Notes: a model not told the origin generated them from the sequence alone. Shown: positions 38,593 through 47,613, counted from the first letter of the stretch. The stretch is DNA of 64,000 bases from Psychroserpens ponticola (GCF_023556315.2 NZ_CP116221.1:2677001-2741000), one strand, 5' to 3'. Translations and numbers: made by a program.

Positions 38593-38784
38593 TTATATCA
38601 ACTCAAAATAAGCCTTGATAACTTTACTGAAAACAGTATCAACTCCCCAAATAGCTAATGAAAAAATTATTGAAAACACAGCAACTAAAATAGTTAAACT
38701 TTGCGCTTCAGACCAAGGTGTCCAAGTCACATTGTTTTTTAATTCTTCAAAAGATTCTTTAATATAATTTATTATTCCTGCCAT
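38593..38784 (-). CDS. secE: Preprotein translocase subunit SecE
   Basis: This is the small essential subunit that clamps SecY in the inner-membrane translocon. The 63-residue protein has an amphipathic N-terminal part (MAGIINYIKESFEELKNNVT, then W) and a single membrane segment (about 31-52). The start is ATG at 38784, 16 bp after the tRNA-Trp gene. A longer open frame reaching 38829 would run through the tRNA and is not real. Confidence 0.95.
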   Translation of the reverse strand: MAGIINYIKESFEELKNNVTWTPWSEAQSLTILVAVFSIIFSLAIWGVDTVFSKVIKAYFELI

Positions 38785-38799
38785 TTGATTTTCTATTTG

Positions 38800-38872
38800 C
38801 ACGGGTTGAGAGACTCGAACTCCCGACACCTGGTTTTGGAGACCAGTGCTCTACCAACTGAGCTAAACCCGT
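38800..38872 (-). tRNA. tRNA-Trp (CCA)
   Basis: The minus strand folds into a full cloverleaf with an ACGGGTT/AACCCGT acceptor stem. The anticodon arm CTGGT-CTCCAAA-ACCAG has anticodon CCA, and a normal TTCGAGT T-loop is present. No CCA is encoded at the 3' end. It lies between tuf and secE. Confidence 0.97.
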
Positions 38873-38883
38873 AAATATAAATC

Positions 38884-38910
38884 AAGGCGTTCGCCTTTGA
38901 CGAACACCTT
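38884..38910 (-). terminator. Hairpin after tuf, possible partial terminator
   Basis: AAGGTGTTCG pairs with CGAACGCCTT around a 7-nt loop 26 bp past the tuf stop codon. The T tract is weak and tRNA-Trp starts 11 bp later, so it may reduce rather than stop transcription, or mark an RNA processing site. Confidence 0.5.
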
Positions 38911-38936
38911 AACTCATATTTATTATGATAAATATT

Positions 38937-40124
38937 TTAGTCTAAAATCTCAGTAACCTGTCCTGCACCAACTGTTCTACCTCCCTCACGAATTGCGAAA
39001 CGTAAACCTACGTTCATTGCAATTGGTTGAATTAACTCAACAGTAATAGTAAGGTTATCTCCAGGCATTACCATTTCAACTCCATCAGGAAGTGCAATGT
39101 TACCAGTTACATCAGTTGTACGCACGTAAAACTGTGGACGATAGTTATTATGAAATGGAGTGTGACGTCCACCTTCTTCTTTTTTCAAAATATAAACCTC
39201 AGCTTTAAATTTAGAGTGTGGTGTCACTGAACCAGGTTTAGTAATTACCATACCTCTAGATATTTGAGATTTCTCAATACCTCTTAATAAAATACCAGCA
39301 TTATCTCCAGCCTCTCCTCTATCAAGGATTTGACGGAACATTTCAATACCAGTAATAGTAGAGTTTAATTTCTCTGCACCCATACCAATAATCTCAACTG
39401 GATCACCTGTATTAGCAACTCCTGTTTCGATACGACCTGTAGCAACAGTTCCACGACCAGTAATAGAGAATACATCTTCTATTGGCATTAAGAATGGCTT
39501 ATCCATATCACGCACTGGCTCTTCTATCCAAGCATCAACAGCTTCCATTAATTCCATTACTGTATCAACCCATTTTTGCTCACCGTTTAGTGCTCCTAAA
39601 GCTGAACCAGCAATTACAGGGCCATTATCACCATCATACTCATAGAATGATAACAAATCTCTAATTTCCATTTCTACTAATTCTAATAACTCATCATCAT
39701 CAACCATATCCACTTTATTCATGAATACAACGATACGAGGAATACCTACTTGACGTCCTAAAAGGATATGCTCACGAGTTTGAGGCATTGGACCATCTGT
39801 AGCAGCTACAACTAATATTGCACCATCCATTTGAGCAGCACCAGTAACCATGTTCTTTACGTAATCGGCGTGACCTGGACAGTCAACGTGAGCGTAATGA
39901 CGATTTGCTGTTGCATATTCAACGTGTGATGTATTAATTGTAATACCTCTTTCTTTCTCCTCTGGAGCATTATCAATTTGATCAAATGATAATGCATTTG
40001 ATAAACCTGCATCAGCTAATACTTTAGTAATAGCAGCAGTTAAAGTTGTTTTACCGTGATCTACGTGTCCAATAGTACCAATGTTAAGGTGTGGTTTTGA
40101 ACGATCGAAAGTTGCCTTTGCCAT
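38937..40124 (-). CDS. tuf: Translation elongation factor Tu
   Basis: This GTPase delivers aminoacyl-tRNA to the ribosome. The GTP-binding motifs [20 protein letters not shown] and NKVDMVDD are present, and domains 2 and 3 are complete to [20 protein letters not shown]. It has 395 residues, as expected. Four tRNA genes lie directly upstream on the same strand and tRNA-Trp downstream. No TAnnTTTG box precedes tuf itself, so it is probably transcribed with the tRNAs from the promoter at 40713-40742. Confidence 0.99.
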   Translation of the reverse strand: MAKATFDRSKPHLNIGTIGHVDHGKTTLTAAITKVLADAGLSNALSFDQIDNAPEEKERGITINTSHVEYATANRHYAHVDCPGHADYVKNMVTGAAQMDGAILVVAATDGPMPQTREHILLGRQVGIPRIVVFMNKVDMVDDDELLELVEMEIRDLLSFYEYDGDNGPVIAGSALGALNGEQKWVDTVMELMEAVDAWIEEPVRDMDKPFLMPIEDVFSITGRGTVATGRIETGVANTGDPVEIIGMGAEKLNSTITGIEMFRQILDRGEAGDNAGILLRGIEKSQISRGMVITKPGSVTPHSKFKAEVYILKKEEGGRHTPFHNNYRPQFYVRTTDVTGNIALPDGVEMVMPGDNLTITVELIQPIAMNVGLRFAIREGGRTVGAGQVTEILD

Positions 40125-40184
40125 GTTTAATTTATTTAATCTTAATTTATATTAGTGTTCAATTTAATTCTATACAAAAAAAAG

Positions 40185-40256
40185 AGCCAATGACGAGATT
40201 TGAACTCGTGACCTCTTCCTTACCAAGGAAACGCTCTACCCCTGAGCTACACCGGC
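40185..40256 (-). tRNA. tRNA-Thr (GGT)
   Basis: Complete cloverleaf with a GCCGGTG/CATTGGC acceptor stem containing G-T pairs. The anticodon arm TTTCC-TTGGTAA-GGAAG has anticodon GGT. It lies 60 bp upstream of tuf. Confidence 0.96.
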
Positions 40257-40338
40257 TTTAAGGTTGTGTTGATTGACATTACATCAAACCAAAAACGCTC
40301 ACTCAAGATAAAGCCAAGCTAAATCTAGTTTGACTTAG

Positions 40339-40411
40339 AGCGAGAGACCGGGTTCGAACCGGCGACATTCAGCTTGGAAGGCTGACGCTCTACCAACTGA
40401 GCTACTCTCGC
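40339..40411 (-). tRNA. tRNA-Gly (TCC)
   Basis: Complete cloverleaf with a GCGAGAG/CTCTCGC acceptor stem. The anticodon arm TCAGC-CTTCCAA-GCTGA has anticodon TCC, and the T-loop is TTCGAAC. Confidence 0.97.
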
Positions 40412-40453
40412 ATTATTTACAACTATCTTACAAGTTGAAGGTTTCAATATTTG

Positions 40454-40535
<82 letters not shown>

Positions 40536-40587
40536 AATTTTAAAGAACTTTTGCTAAAATTAACCGCTGCTATTTTAGACTTTTTAG

Positions 40588-40661
40588 AGCCGATGGAGGG
40601 ACTCGAACCCACGACCTGCTGATTACAAATCAGCTGCTCTAGCCAGCTGAGCTACATCGGC
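40588..40661 (-). tRNA. tRNA-Thr (TGT)
   Basis: Complete cloverleaf with a GCCGATG/CATCGGC acceptor stem. The anticodon arm GCTGA-TTTGTAA-TCAGC has anticodon TGT. It is the first tRNA of the cluster, about 50 nt after the -7 element. Confidence 0.97.
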
Positions 40662-40689
40662 TTTTAAATAACTTTTTGGCTATAAAAAA

Positions 40690-40711
40690 AGCCCGCTATT
40701 TCTAACGGACT
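40690..40711 (-). terminator. Terminator of the xerC-hpf transcript
   Basis: On the minus strand a 9-bp stem with G-T pairs (AGTCCGTTA with TAGCGGGCT) and a GAAA loop is followed by seven Ts. It lies 52 bp past the hpf stop codon and directly abuts the -7 box of the tRNA/tuf promoter. Confidence 0.85.
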
Positions 40712-40712
40712 G

Positions 40713-40742
40713 CAAATGTAAAGATTTATTTATTTATTCAAA
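40713..40742 (-). promoter_or_regulatory. Promoter of the tRNA-tuf-secE-nusG cluster
   Basis: TTTG (40739-40742), an 18-bp spacer and TACATTTG (40713-40720) together match the Bacteroidota consensus exactly. Transcription would begin within the preceding terminator hairpin, about 45 nt before tRNA-Thr(TGT). Confidence 0.8.
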
Positions 40743-40762
40743 ACATTTTTTGAAAAATTTTA

Positions 40763-41065
40763 TCATATATGTGCTCTTAATTTTTCTTTTCGCTTTTTTA
40801 ATTGCCTTTCTAATGACGAAACTGCCATATCTGTACCCTCTTCAAATGATTTACACTGCTTCTTTACAACGAAGCTATCTCCTGGCACATTTACTCTAGC
40901 TTCAAATATTTTATTTTCTTTATCACTTGTGTTTTCTACTTTTAAATAGACATCAGAATCAATAACCTTATCATAAAACATATCTAACTTATCCATTCGT
41001 TTTTGAATAAAGTCAATTAGTTTTTGATCTGCGTTAAAATTCACGGATTGTGTATTTACCTTCAT
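40763..41065 (-). CDS. hpf: Ribosome hibernation factor, HPF/RaiA family (short form)
   Basis: Short HPF/RaiA-family proteins bind the 30S subunit in slow growth and block translation or promote ribosome dimers. This 100-residue protein has the family's beta-alpha-beta pattern (MKVNTQSVNFNADQKLIDFI, VYLKVENTSDKENKIFEARV) and a basic C-terminus. It lacks the extra C-terminal domain of long HPF. It lies 27 bp after xerC, so both are probably on one transcript. Confidence 0.92.
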   Translation of the reverse strand: MKVNTQSVNFNADQKLIDFIQKRMDKLDMFYDKVIDSDVYLKVENTSDKENKIFEARVNVPGDSFVVKKQCKSFEEGTDMAVSSLERQLKKRKEKLRAHI

Positions 41066-41092
41066 ATTCTATCTTTTATTGGTTAGATATTA

Positions 41093-41983
41093 TTATTTTT
41101 TACTTCTAGGATGTGTCTTTGCATACACATTTTTTAATTCTGCTATACTATTATGCGTATAGATTTGTGTTGCTGCTAAACTTGAATGACCTAACAGTTC
41201 TTTAACAGCATTTAGATTTGCACCTTGATTTAATAAATGAGTTGCAAATGAGTGCCTCAATATGTGCGGACTCCGTTTTACCTTTGTAGATGCTTTACTA
41301 AAGTAATCATTTATAATTCTGTACACAAGTGTTTCATAAATTTTAACCCCTTTTTTAGTTAAAAACAAAAAGGAATCATCTTTTAGAACCACGAGTTCTT
41401 TCCTCGTTATCATATAAGAATTAAAAGTATCTACGACCGATGGTAGTAACGGAATAAATCGCTCCTTATTTCTTTTACCTAACACTTTTAACGTTTTATT
41501 AGCTAAATCAACATCATTTAGTTTTAATTGAACAAGTTCTATTCGCCTTATACCTGTAGCATAAAATAATTCAATAATTAATCTATTTCTTAAACCTTCA
41601 AAATCTGTTTCAAAATTTAATTCTTGCAGAACTGTTTTAATTTCTTCTTCAGAAAAAGGGACTTGAATTTTTTTACTTGTTTTTAGAGCTTTGTGTTTGG
41701 TAAGCGGATTAACTTCGATTTCTTCAATTTTCAAAAGGAATTTATAATAGGTATTTAATGAGGACACCTTCCTATTAATACTTCGGTTTGAAATCCCTTC
41801 ATCTACTAATAGAATTATCCAACTTCTTATTTGTTGATAATTAGCATTTGTAATTGATTTAGAATCATATTCAGATAAAACAAAATCAGAAAAAACTTGA
41901 ATATCATTTAAATAGGCCTTGAGTGTTAACTGAGAATAGTTTTTTTCAAGTAATAAATAATCTGAAAATGATTGCAATGCCAT
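41093..41983 (-). CDS. xerC: Tyrosine recombinase XerC
   Basis: Xer recombinases resolve chromosome dimers at dif during division. The 296-residue protein has an N-terminal SAM-like DNA-binding domain (about 1-85) and a catalytic domain with Arg in ATGIRRIE, Lys in GKRNKERFIPL, HILRHSFATHLL, LLGHSSLAATQ and the nucleophile Tyr in QIYTHNS. Length and housekeeping context (between rpsU and hpf) argue for the core enzyme and against a phage integrase. A terminator stands between rpsU and this gene. Confidence 0.93.
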   Translation of the reverse strand: MALQSFSDYLLLEKNYSQLTLKAYLNDIQVFSDFVLSEYDSKSITNANYQQIRSWIILLVDEGISNRSINRKVSSLNTYYKFLLKIEEIEVNPLTKHKALKTSKKIQVPFSEEEIKTVLQELNFETDFEGLRNRLIIELFYATGIRRIELVQLKLNDVDLANKTLKVLGKRNKERFIPLLPSVVDTFNSYMITRKELVVLKDDSFLFLTKKGVKIYETLVYRIINDYFSKASTKVKRSPHILRHSFATHLLNQGANLNAVKELLGHSSLAATQIYTHNSIAELKNVYAKTHPRSKK

Positions 41984-42046
41984 TTAAAATCTTTAGAATT
42001 AAATCTAAAATACAAAGTTTTAATTACAATCTTGTCATAAACAAAA

Positions 42047-42072
42047 AAATCCCATTATTTCTAATGGGATTT
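42047..42072 (-). terminator. Terminator after rpsU
   Basis: AAATCCCATTA-TTTC-TAATGGGATTT is a perfect 11-bp stem with a 4-nt loop, 18 bp past the rpsU stop codon and followed on the minus strand by TTTTTGTTT. It should separate rpsU mRNA from xerC. Confidence 0.92.
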
Positions 42073-42090
42073 AATATAAGGGAAACACAA

Positions 42091-42285
42091 TTATACTGTT
42101 TCTTGATCTCTTAGACCTTGAACATACTGTGCTTTTTGTATTTGTTCTCTTCGTTGAACTGAAGGTTTTGTGAATTGTTTACGTTCTTGTAACTGATTCT
42201 TAACCGTTGTCTTTACAAACTTACGCTTGTAACGTTTTAACGCTCTATCTATATTTTCTCCTTCTTTAACTGGTATTCTTAACAT
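42091..42285 (-). CDS. rpsU: Ribosomal protein bS21
   Basis: This small-subunit protein sits next to the 3' end of 16S rRNA. The 64-residue Arg/Lys-rich sequence starts MLRIPVKEGENIDRALKRYK. In Flavobacteriia, bS21 with bS18 and bS6 is known to sequester the anti-Shine-Dalgarno, and rpsU mRNA itself keeps a strong Shine-Dalgarno, apparently for autoregulation. That exception is present here: an AGGAGGT core lies 9 nt before the ATG. It has its own promoter and terminator. Confidence 0.97.
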   Translation of the reverse strand: MLRIPVKEGENIDRALKRYKRKFVKTTVKNQLQERKQFTKPSVQRREQIQKAQYVQGLRDQETV

Positions 42286-42294
42286 AGTGTCTTA

Positions 42295-42301
42295 ACCTCC
42301 T
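42295..42301 (-). promoter_or_regulatory. rpsU: Strong Shine-Dalgarno of rpsU
   Basis: AGGAGGT on the minus strand, 9 nt from the ATG, is a near-perfect match to the 16S anti-SD. The other start regions I checked in this window lack such a match. It fits the known bS21-dependent control of rpsU translation in Flavobacteriia. Confidence 0.9.
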
Positions 42302-42324
42302 CTCTTTTAGATTTTTTAAGGCTG

Positions 42325-42354
42325 CAAATATAGGAAGGAATTTAAGATATCAAA
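42325..42354 (-). promoter_or_regulatory. Promoter of rpsU
   Basis: TTTG (42351-42354), an 18-bp spacer and TATATTTG (42325-42332) match the Bacteroidota consensus exactly. The predicted leader is about 35 nt and contains the Shine-Dalgarno. Confidence 0.82.
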
Positions 42355-42395
42355 ATAAAAATCTTAATTTTTAATAAATCGCAATTTCAACGAGA

Positions 42396-43823
42396 TTACT
42401 GTTTAAATAAAGATGCACGTTTACTTAAGTCTTTAATAAGCTGTTCGTCTTCTTCACTCTCTAGTAAAATATTATAGTTTTTCCAGAAGGTTTGATTATA
42501 AGGCTTTGGCGAAAAGATATCTGCATCCCAATCCCCTTTTAAAGCTTCTGCAATAATTTGATCGTCTTCTATAATGTCTGAAAATAAAATTTCTTGAATG
42601 GTATAATAAAAACGTTCTTCGTTATAATACTTTGCCTTTTCTTCTTCAGTTAACTTTTCATTTGTTTTTAAACCAACGTTAACTAGTTTAGGCGTTTCAT
42701 AATAGATATAATTAGGATACATTTTATCGTTGTATTCCATATATGTCATAATTAATTTATGGTTAAGCTGAGTTCCGAAAAGGGTTTTGCTTCTGATTTT
42801 TTGAGCATCTGAAGCTGCTACAAGCTCGTATTCTATTTTTTTAATGGCATAGTTATCCCAATAAATATAAATCCAACCCTTAGCATTATAACCGCCATTA
42901 AAAATCCCTTCAGTTTCTAAATCCACAAAATCTTTACTCTCTGATATTTGTATTTTATAGAGTCTTCGATCATTATCTACTAAAACAGTATCCAATTTAA
43001 ACTGATGTTTTTCTAGCATATTCTCACCTAGAAGTGCTTTGGCTGCTTTAGAGTTTCTTACTAAATTCAGCTTTCCTTTGAATAAGTTTTCAAGTCCGTT
43101 AACTCTCGTATCATTCCATTTAATTGCTTTAACCAAAGATGACGTTTTAATCGTATCTCTTCTCAAGTTTTTAGCCTTTAGTTTTCTATTGTTTTCATAA
43201 CGTTTTAAATAGGAATAATATGAAAAAATACTATCTACATCACGAAGGTCATAACTTTTACGAACCTGATCTACATTAACTTTTAAATGATCTTTTGAAG
43301 ACACAGAATAACCAGAATCATATACAGTAATCGCACTTTCAATAAGCCACTTAAACTCTTTAGCATTACGTTCTTTATGTCTTAGAAAGCCTTTTTGAAT
43401 GTAAGCTGAATCTGGAAGATTTTCAGATAATCTTTCAATCGCTTTTAATACTATGTCGTTTCCGGTTTTTGGACGATTTTCAGCAATAAGAATAATTTCA
43501 TCTAATGCTGCTATATCTTCTTCAAGATAAACATCTTCGGTATTATCAAATTCGTTTACAGGTATTTTAAAACTTTTATAACCTATTGACGAAATTATAA
43601 GTGTATCTGACAATAATTCATTTGAGACTTGTAATACAAATTTTCCATCTTGATTACTTACGGTTCCAATAGTTGTGTTTTTTATGTAAATACTAGCACT
43701 CTCAATTGGCATTAAGGTAGTAAAATCAACAATCTTATTTTTTAATTCGGTTTGAGAAAATGAAACCATACTGAATACACAGAAACTGAATAAAACAAAT
43801 TGTTTTGTTAGTTGAATTCTCAT
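42396..43823 (-). CDS. Secreted protein with carboxypeptidase-regulatory-like domain
   Basis: This exported 475-residue protein has a signal peptide ending at VSFSQ. A CarboxypepD_reg-like beta-sandwich follows (about 25-110; PIESASIYIKNTTIGTVSNQ, DTLIISSIGYKSF). The rest (about 115-475) is a Bacteroidota-specific region rich in beta strands, with no catalytic motif that I recognise. Such proteins are usually outer-membrane or periplasmic and often annotated only by the N-terminal domain. It lies 16 bp after the acyl-CoA dehydrogenase gene, so they may share a transcript, but no functional link is evident. Confidence 0.75.
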   Translation of the reverse strand: MRIQLTKQFVLFSFCVFSMVSFSQTELKNKIVDFTTLMPIESASIYIKNTTIGTVSNQDGKFVLQVSNELLSDTLIISSIGYKSFKIPVNEFDNTEDVYLEEDIAALDEIILIAENRPKTGNDIVLKAIERLSENLPDSAYIQKGFLRHKERNAKEFKWLIESAITVYDSGYSVSSKDHLKVNVDQVRKSYDLRDVDSIFSYYSYLKRYENNRKLKAKNLRRDTIKTSSLVKAIKWNDTRVNGLENLFKGKLNLVRNSKAAKALLGENMLEKHQFKLDTVLVDNDRRLYKIQISESKDFVDLETEGIFNGGYNAKGWIYIYWDNYAIKKIEYELVAASDAQKIRSKTLFGTQLNHKLIMTYMEYNDKMYPNYIYYETPKLVNVGLKTNEKLTEEEKAKYYNEERFYYTIQEILFSDIIEDDQIIAEALKGDWDADIFSPKPYNQTFWKNYNILLESEEDEQLIKDLSKRASLFKQ

Positions 43824-43839
43824 TTAAGTTGATTTTAAA

Positions 43840-45006
43840 TTATGTTGCTGGTTTATAATCTTTCTTATCTATTACCATTTTAGCGATAATCTCTCTTAAG
43901 ATTTCAGATGTTCCTCCTCCAATTGGTCCAAGTCTACTATCGCGAAGTAATCTTGCTAAAGGATATTCTTCCATATAACCATAACCGCCTAAAAATTGCA
44001 GGCAATCGTACATGACTTCATCAGACATTTTTGTACACTGAAGTTTAGACATTGTCGCTTCTTTCACGACATATTCACCTTGATCTAATCGACGAGCAAC
44101 TGAATAGTTAAACTCTTTACAGATTTCCATTTCAGTATATCGATCTGCTATTTTATGGCGCAATGCTTGAAATTTATCAATTGTTCTTCCAAAGGCTTCG
44201 CGTTCACTCATATACTTCAATGTATATTCTAATGCAAACTCAGCTCTTGCGTGTGCATTAATTCCCATAATTAAACGCTCTAATGCAAAATGTTGCATGA
44301 TATATGGAAAGCCTTTACCTTCCTCTCCCATTAAATTAGACGCAGGAATCACGACATTATCAAAAGCAATTTCTCCAGTATCTGAAGCTCTCCAGCCTAA
44401 TTTATCTAATTTTGTAGCAGAAATACCAGGTGTATCTCTATCCATAATAAAGATACTAATTCCTTTATTCCCAAGTTCTGGATTTGTTTTAGCTGCAACA
44501 ACTAAGTAATCACTATAAACACCGTTAGTAATGAATGTTTTTGATCCATTTATCACATACGTATCCTCTTTTTTCACAGCAGTTGTTCTCATACCTGCAA
44601 CATCACTTCCTCCAAAAGGTTCAGTAATACAAAGGCAACCTATTTTTTCTCCAGTAATACTAGCAGTTAGATATTTTTCTTTAATCGCGTGATCTCCTTC
44701 TTTATTCACATGTGTCATTGCGAGGTATGTATGTGCCCAAATTGCAGCAGCAAATCCTCCTGAATTTACTTTTTGAAGTTCTTCAAGTAGAATTACGGTG
44801 TAGAATAAATCCAAATTCATTCCACCATATTCTTCAGGATAGGCAATTCCGAAGAATCCCATTTCGCCAAATTTCTCCCAAATAAAACGTTCTATGTGTC
44901 CTGTTTTTTCCCATTTTTCAATGTGAGGAACCACTTCTTTTTGTAAAAAATCTTTTAAACTCTGTCTGAACAACTCATGTTCTTCAGTGAAATATCTACT
45001 ATCCAT
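43840..45006 (-). CDS. Acyl-CoA dehydrogenase
   Basis: This FAD-dependent enzyme oxidises acyl-CoA to the 2-enoyl form in fatty-acid or branched amino-acid breakdown. The 388-residue protein has the family signatures LCITEPFGGSDVAGMRTTA and GGYGYMEEYPLARLLRDSRL. At the usual catalytic Glu site near the C-terminus there is Gly (GPIGGGTSEI). A Glu in QHFALERLIMG (about residue 242) takes the position used in isovaleryl- and long-chain acyl-CoA dehydrogenases. The substrate is therefore more likely long-chain or branched, but cannot be fixed from sequence alone. A -7-like TATATTTG lies 30 bp upstream, inside the preceding gene. Confidence 0.93.
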   Translation of the reverse strand: MDSRYFTEEHELFRQSLKDFLQKEVVPHIEKWEKTGHIERFIWEKFGEMGFFGIAYPEEYGGMNLDLFYTVILLEELQKVNSGGFAAAIWAHTYLAMTHVNKEGDHAIKEKYLTASITGEKIGCLCITEPFGGSDVAGMRTTAVKKEDTYVINGSKTFITNGVYSDYLVVAAKTNPELGNKGISIFIMDRDTPGISATKLDKLGWRASDTGEIAFDNVVIPASNLMGEEGKGFPYIMQHFALERLIMGINAHARAEFALEYTLKYMSEREAFGRTIDKFQALRHKIADRYTEMEICKEFNYSVARRLDQGEYVVKEATMSKLQCTKMSDEVMYDCLQFLGGYGYMEEYPLARLLRDSRLGPIGGGTSEILREIIAKMVIDKKDYKPAT

Positions 45007-45026
45007 ACGGTAATTTTATATCTAAA

Positions 45027-45902
45027 TTAGAGTGTCAAATATAACTTAATTATCTCAATTTTTTTGACAGGAAAGTCTTTTACTTTTGTGAGTTCGTCTA
45101 AAGATTTAAAGCCATCTCTAAGTGTACGTTCTTGAATAATAAAATGAGCAATTTCATAATCAATATGCTGAATAGTGACCAATTCTTCTACTGTAACTTT
45201 ATTCAAATTAAACTTTGTAATAGGTTTTGCTTCTTTAACTGTAAATTCGTTTAAGGCTCGCGCTATCACTTCTGAAGATAAGCCATACACATCTTGAAGT
45301 TGCACATCTGCAATAAATTGTCCACCAAGTTTCGTTCTATAAGTGACAATACGTTCTGATAATTTTTCACCAATGCCATTTACTCTTTTAAGTTGTTCTG
45401 CTGTTGCAGTGTTTAAATTCAGTTTTTGTTCAAATGTTTTTGGCTTATTATTATTTGAATATGAATATTGGTTTTTTGGTTTAGGATTTGCTATCCAATC
45501 TGGAAATTTAAAATATGGTGAAATTTCTGCTAATAATGAATCTGAAACTTTAGTGACCTTTTGAAAATCTTTCACAGAATTCACCCATTTATTTTGTTTT
45601 CTAAAGGCATGCAGTTTGTCAATTTCTTCACTACTCATTCCGAGTGTATAGCCTTTATAATCGGTTATAAAATTTGGATTAAAAGGATATATTTTCGGTT
45701 TATTCTCTTCAAGTTTCAGTAATTTAAGTGAATCGACCTCAGCACGAAACTCAGCCAATTCATTATCATTTACTTGAAATTCTTCCGAAGAAAAATCAAC
45801 AAAAAAGTATATACTTTGTAAAATAAGAATGAGTAGTAATAACACAAAAATCCCACTACGTTGCTGTTTTGTAAACGTGAAGTGGGATTTTATATTTTTC
45901 AT
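45027..45902 (-). CDS. Helix-hairpin-helix protein with N-terminal membrane anchor
   Basis: This 291-residue protein has one N-terminal membrane segment (about 17-36) and helix-hairpin-helix repeats toward the C-terminus. The best are LNLNTATAEQLKRVNGIGEK (about 165-185) and the following FNLNKVTVEELVTIQHIDYE (about 225-245). This resembles ComEA, the membrane-anchored DNA receptor of competence systems, but it is longer and carries several degenerate HhH copies. DNA binding outside the inner membrane is a reasonable guess. It lies 9 bp after the alanine symporter gene and 20 bp before the acyl-CoA dehydrogenase. Confidence 0.8.
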   Translation of the reverse strand: MKNIKSHFTFTKQQRSGIFVLLLLILILQSIYFFVDFSSEEFQVNDNELAEFRAEVDSLKLLKLEENKPKIYPFNPNFITDYKGYTLGMSSEEIDKLHAFRKQNKWVNSVKDFQKVTKVSDSLLAEISPYFKFPDWIANPKPKNQYSYSNNNKPKTFEQKLNLNTATAEQLKRVNGIGEKLSERIVTYRTKLGGQFIADVQLQDVYGLSSEVIARALNEFTVKEAKPITKFNLNKVTVEELVTIQHIDYEIAHFIIQERTLRDGFKSLDELTKVKDFPVKKIEIIKLYLTL

Positions 45903-45911
45903 ATTTAAATT

Positions 45912-47516
45912 TTATTCAGAACGCTCTTTTATAGCTTTCATATATTTATTTAATTCATCTCGTACTTTAGGCGCTAAGATTACCAATCCAATCATATTTG
46001 GAACCATCATGGCAAAAATCATAGCATCTGAAAATCCAATAACTGAATCTAAACTTGCGGCAGCGCCAATGATTACAAATACACAAAACAATAATTTATA
46101 AACGTATTCCATTTTTTTAGTTCTTCCGAATAAATAAGCCCAACCTTGAAACCCATAATAGGACCAAGAAATCATTGTACTAAATGCAAATAAAACGACA
46201 GCAATGGTAAGCACATAAGGGAACCATGAAATGGTAGATTCAAATGCACTAGAGGTTAATAAAATTGCTTGTGCATCATTTGCTGGAGGATTTAAAGGAT
46301 CAACAAATCCTGTAATAATTAACACTAAGGCTGTCATAGTACAAACCACAACAGTATCAATAAATGGTTCTAATAAGGCAACCATACCTTCACTAGCTGC
46401 ATACTTAGTTTTTACAGCTGAATGTGCAATAGATGCAGATCCAACACCAGCTTCATTAGAGAATGCTGCTCTTCTAAATCCTTGAACTAAAACACCAATA
46501 ATTCCACCTGCAATACCTTCTGGACTAAATGCTCCATTCCATATTGCGGCAAATGCACTACCTATTAAATCAAATTTAGCAATGATTACAAATAAAGAAG
46601 CAGCTACATATATTACGACCATAAATGGCACTATTTTATCAGTAACTTTAGCGATTTTTTTAATTCCACCAATGATAACAATTCCAACACATACAGCCAT
46701 TATTAATCCAAATACCCAACCGTTACCATATAATGCAGATTCAGTTCCACCAGTAATACTTTGAACTAATTGAAACGCTTGATTAACTTGAAACATGTTT
46801 CCACCTCCAAAAGAGCCACCAATAACAAAAATGGCAAATAATACAGCAAGAATTTTTCCTAATCCACCAAGTCCTTTTGACTTAAGACCTTTAGTTAAAT
46901 AATACATTGGTCCACCATAAACGGTACCATCTTCAGCAATATCTCTATATTTTACACCAAGAGTACATTCGACGAACTTAGATGCCATTCCAAGAAATCC
47001 TGCCACAATCATCCAAAATGTCGCACCAGCTCCACCAATAGATACAGCAATTGCCACACCAGCGATATTTCCTAGACCAACAGTTGCAGACAAAGCAGCT
47101 GTTAATGCTTGAAAATGAGTCACCTCACCTTCATGTCCTTCGACTCGTATCGTATCTGGATTATCATCTTCATCAGTAAATGCAGATTTAGCCGCTTCGA
47201 CTTTATGGTTTTCTCTTTCTTCTAAATCGTCATACTTCCCTCTTACTATATTTATTGAAGTCCAAAAACCTCTAAAATTAATACCCTTAAAATAAAAGGT
47301 AAAATATAGCGCTCCAATAATTAATGGAAATAAAACCCAAAACACCTTAACACCACCACCAAAATCTATTTGATAAAAAATAAAGCTAACAAACCATCCA
47401 GTAGCATTACCAAAAGCCTCATCAATTTTTTGATCAATCCCTTTTTCTTGAGCTTCTTGAGCAAAGGTTAAAATTGGTAATACGAGTGTAAAAAATGAAA
47501 GAAGAAATTTCTTCAT
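45912..47516 (-). CDS. Alanine/glycine:cation symporter family transporter
   Basis: This inner-membrane protein of the AGCS family couples uptake of alanine or glycine to Na+ or H+. The 534-residue sequence shows about ten hydrophobic segments and the family signature region (HFQALTAALSATVGLGNIAG, VAIAVSIGGAGATFWM). It also has a typical N-terminal extension with a signal-like segment and a charged loop (about 90-125), common in Bacteroidota members. It is the first gene of a close run with the helix-hairpin-helix protein. The exact substrate is not settled by sequence. Confidence 0.92.
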   Translation of the reverse strand: MKKFLLSFFTLVLPILTFAQEAQEKGIDQKIDEAFGNATGWFVSFIFYQIDFGGGVKVFWVLFPLIIGALYFTFYFKGINFRGFWTSINIVRGKYDDLEERENHKVEAAKSAFTDEDDNPDTIRVEGHEGEVTHFQALTAALSATVGLGNIAGVAIAVSIGGAGATFWMIVAGFLGMASKFVECTLGVKYRDIAEDGTVYGGPMYYLTKGLKSKGLGGLGKILAVLFAIFVIGGSFGGGNMFQVNQAFQLVQSITGGTESALYGNGWVFGLIMAVCVGIVIIGGIKKIAKVTDKIVPFMVVIYVAASLFVIIAKFDLIGSAFAAIWNGAFSPEGIAGGIIGVLVQGFRRAAFSNEAGVGSASIAHSAVKTKYAASEGMVALLEPFIDTVVVCTMTALVLIITGFVDPLNPPANDAQAILLTSSAFESTISWFPYVLTIAVVLFAFSTMISWSYYGFQGWAYLFGRTKKMEYVYKLLFCVFVIIGAAASLDSVIGFSDAMIFAMMVPNMIGLVILAPKVRDELNKYMKAIKERSE

Positions 47517-47613
47517 ATTGAGAATTATTTAAATTAGTTAGTTATAATAATGTTTACAAGATGCTAAAAAAAAATGATTTTATAAAGTATCCGTTGTTAA
47601 AATGAATTGTATT

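Noticed and set aside
38785-38829. Longer SecE start
   Set aside because: The extension overlaps the tRNA-Trp gene; the ATG at 38784 gives the normal SecE length.
41093-41983. Phage integrase or integron signature
   Set aside because: The recombinase is a normal-length Xer protein next to rpsU and hpf, with no attachment sites, phage genes or cargo around it.
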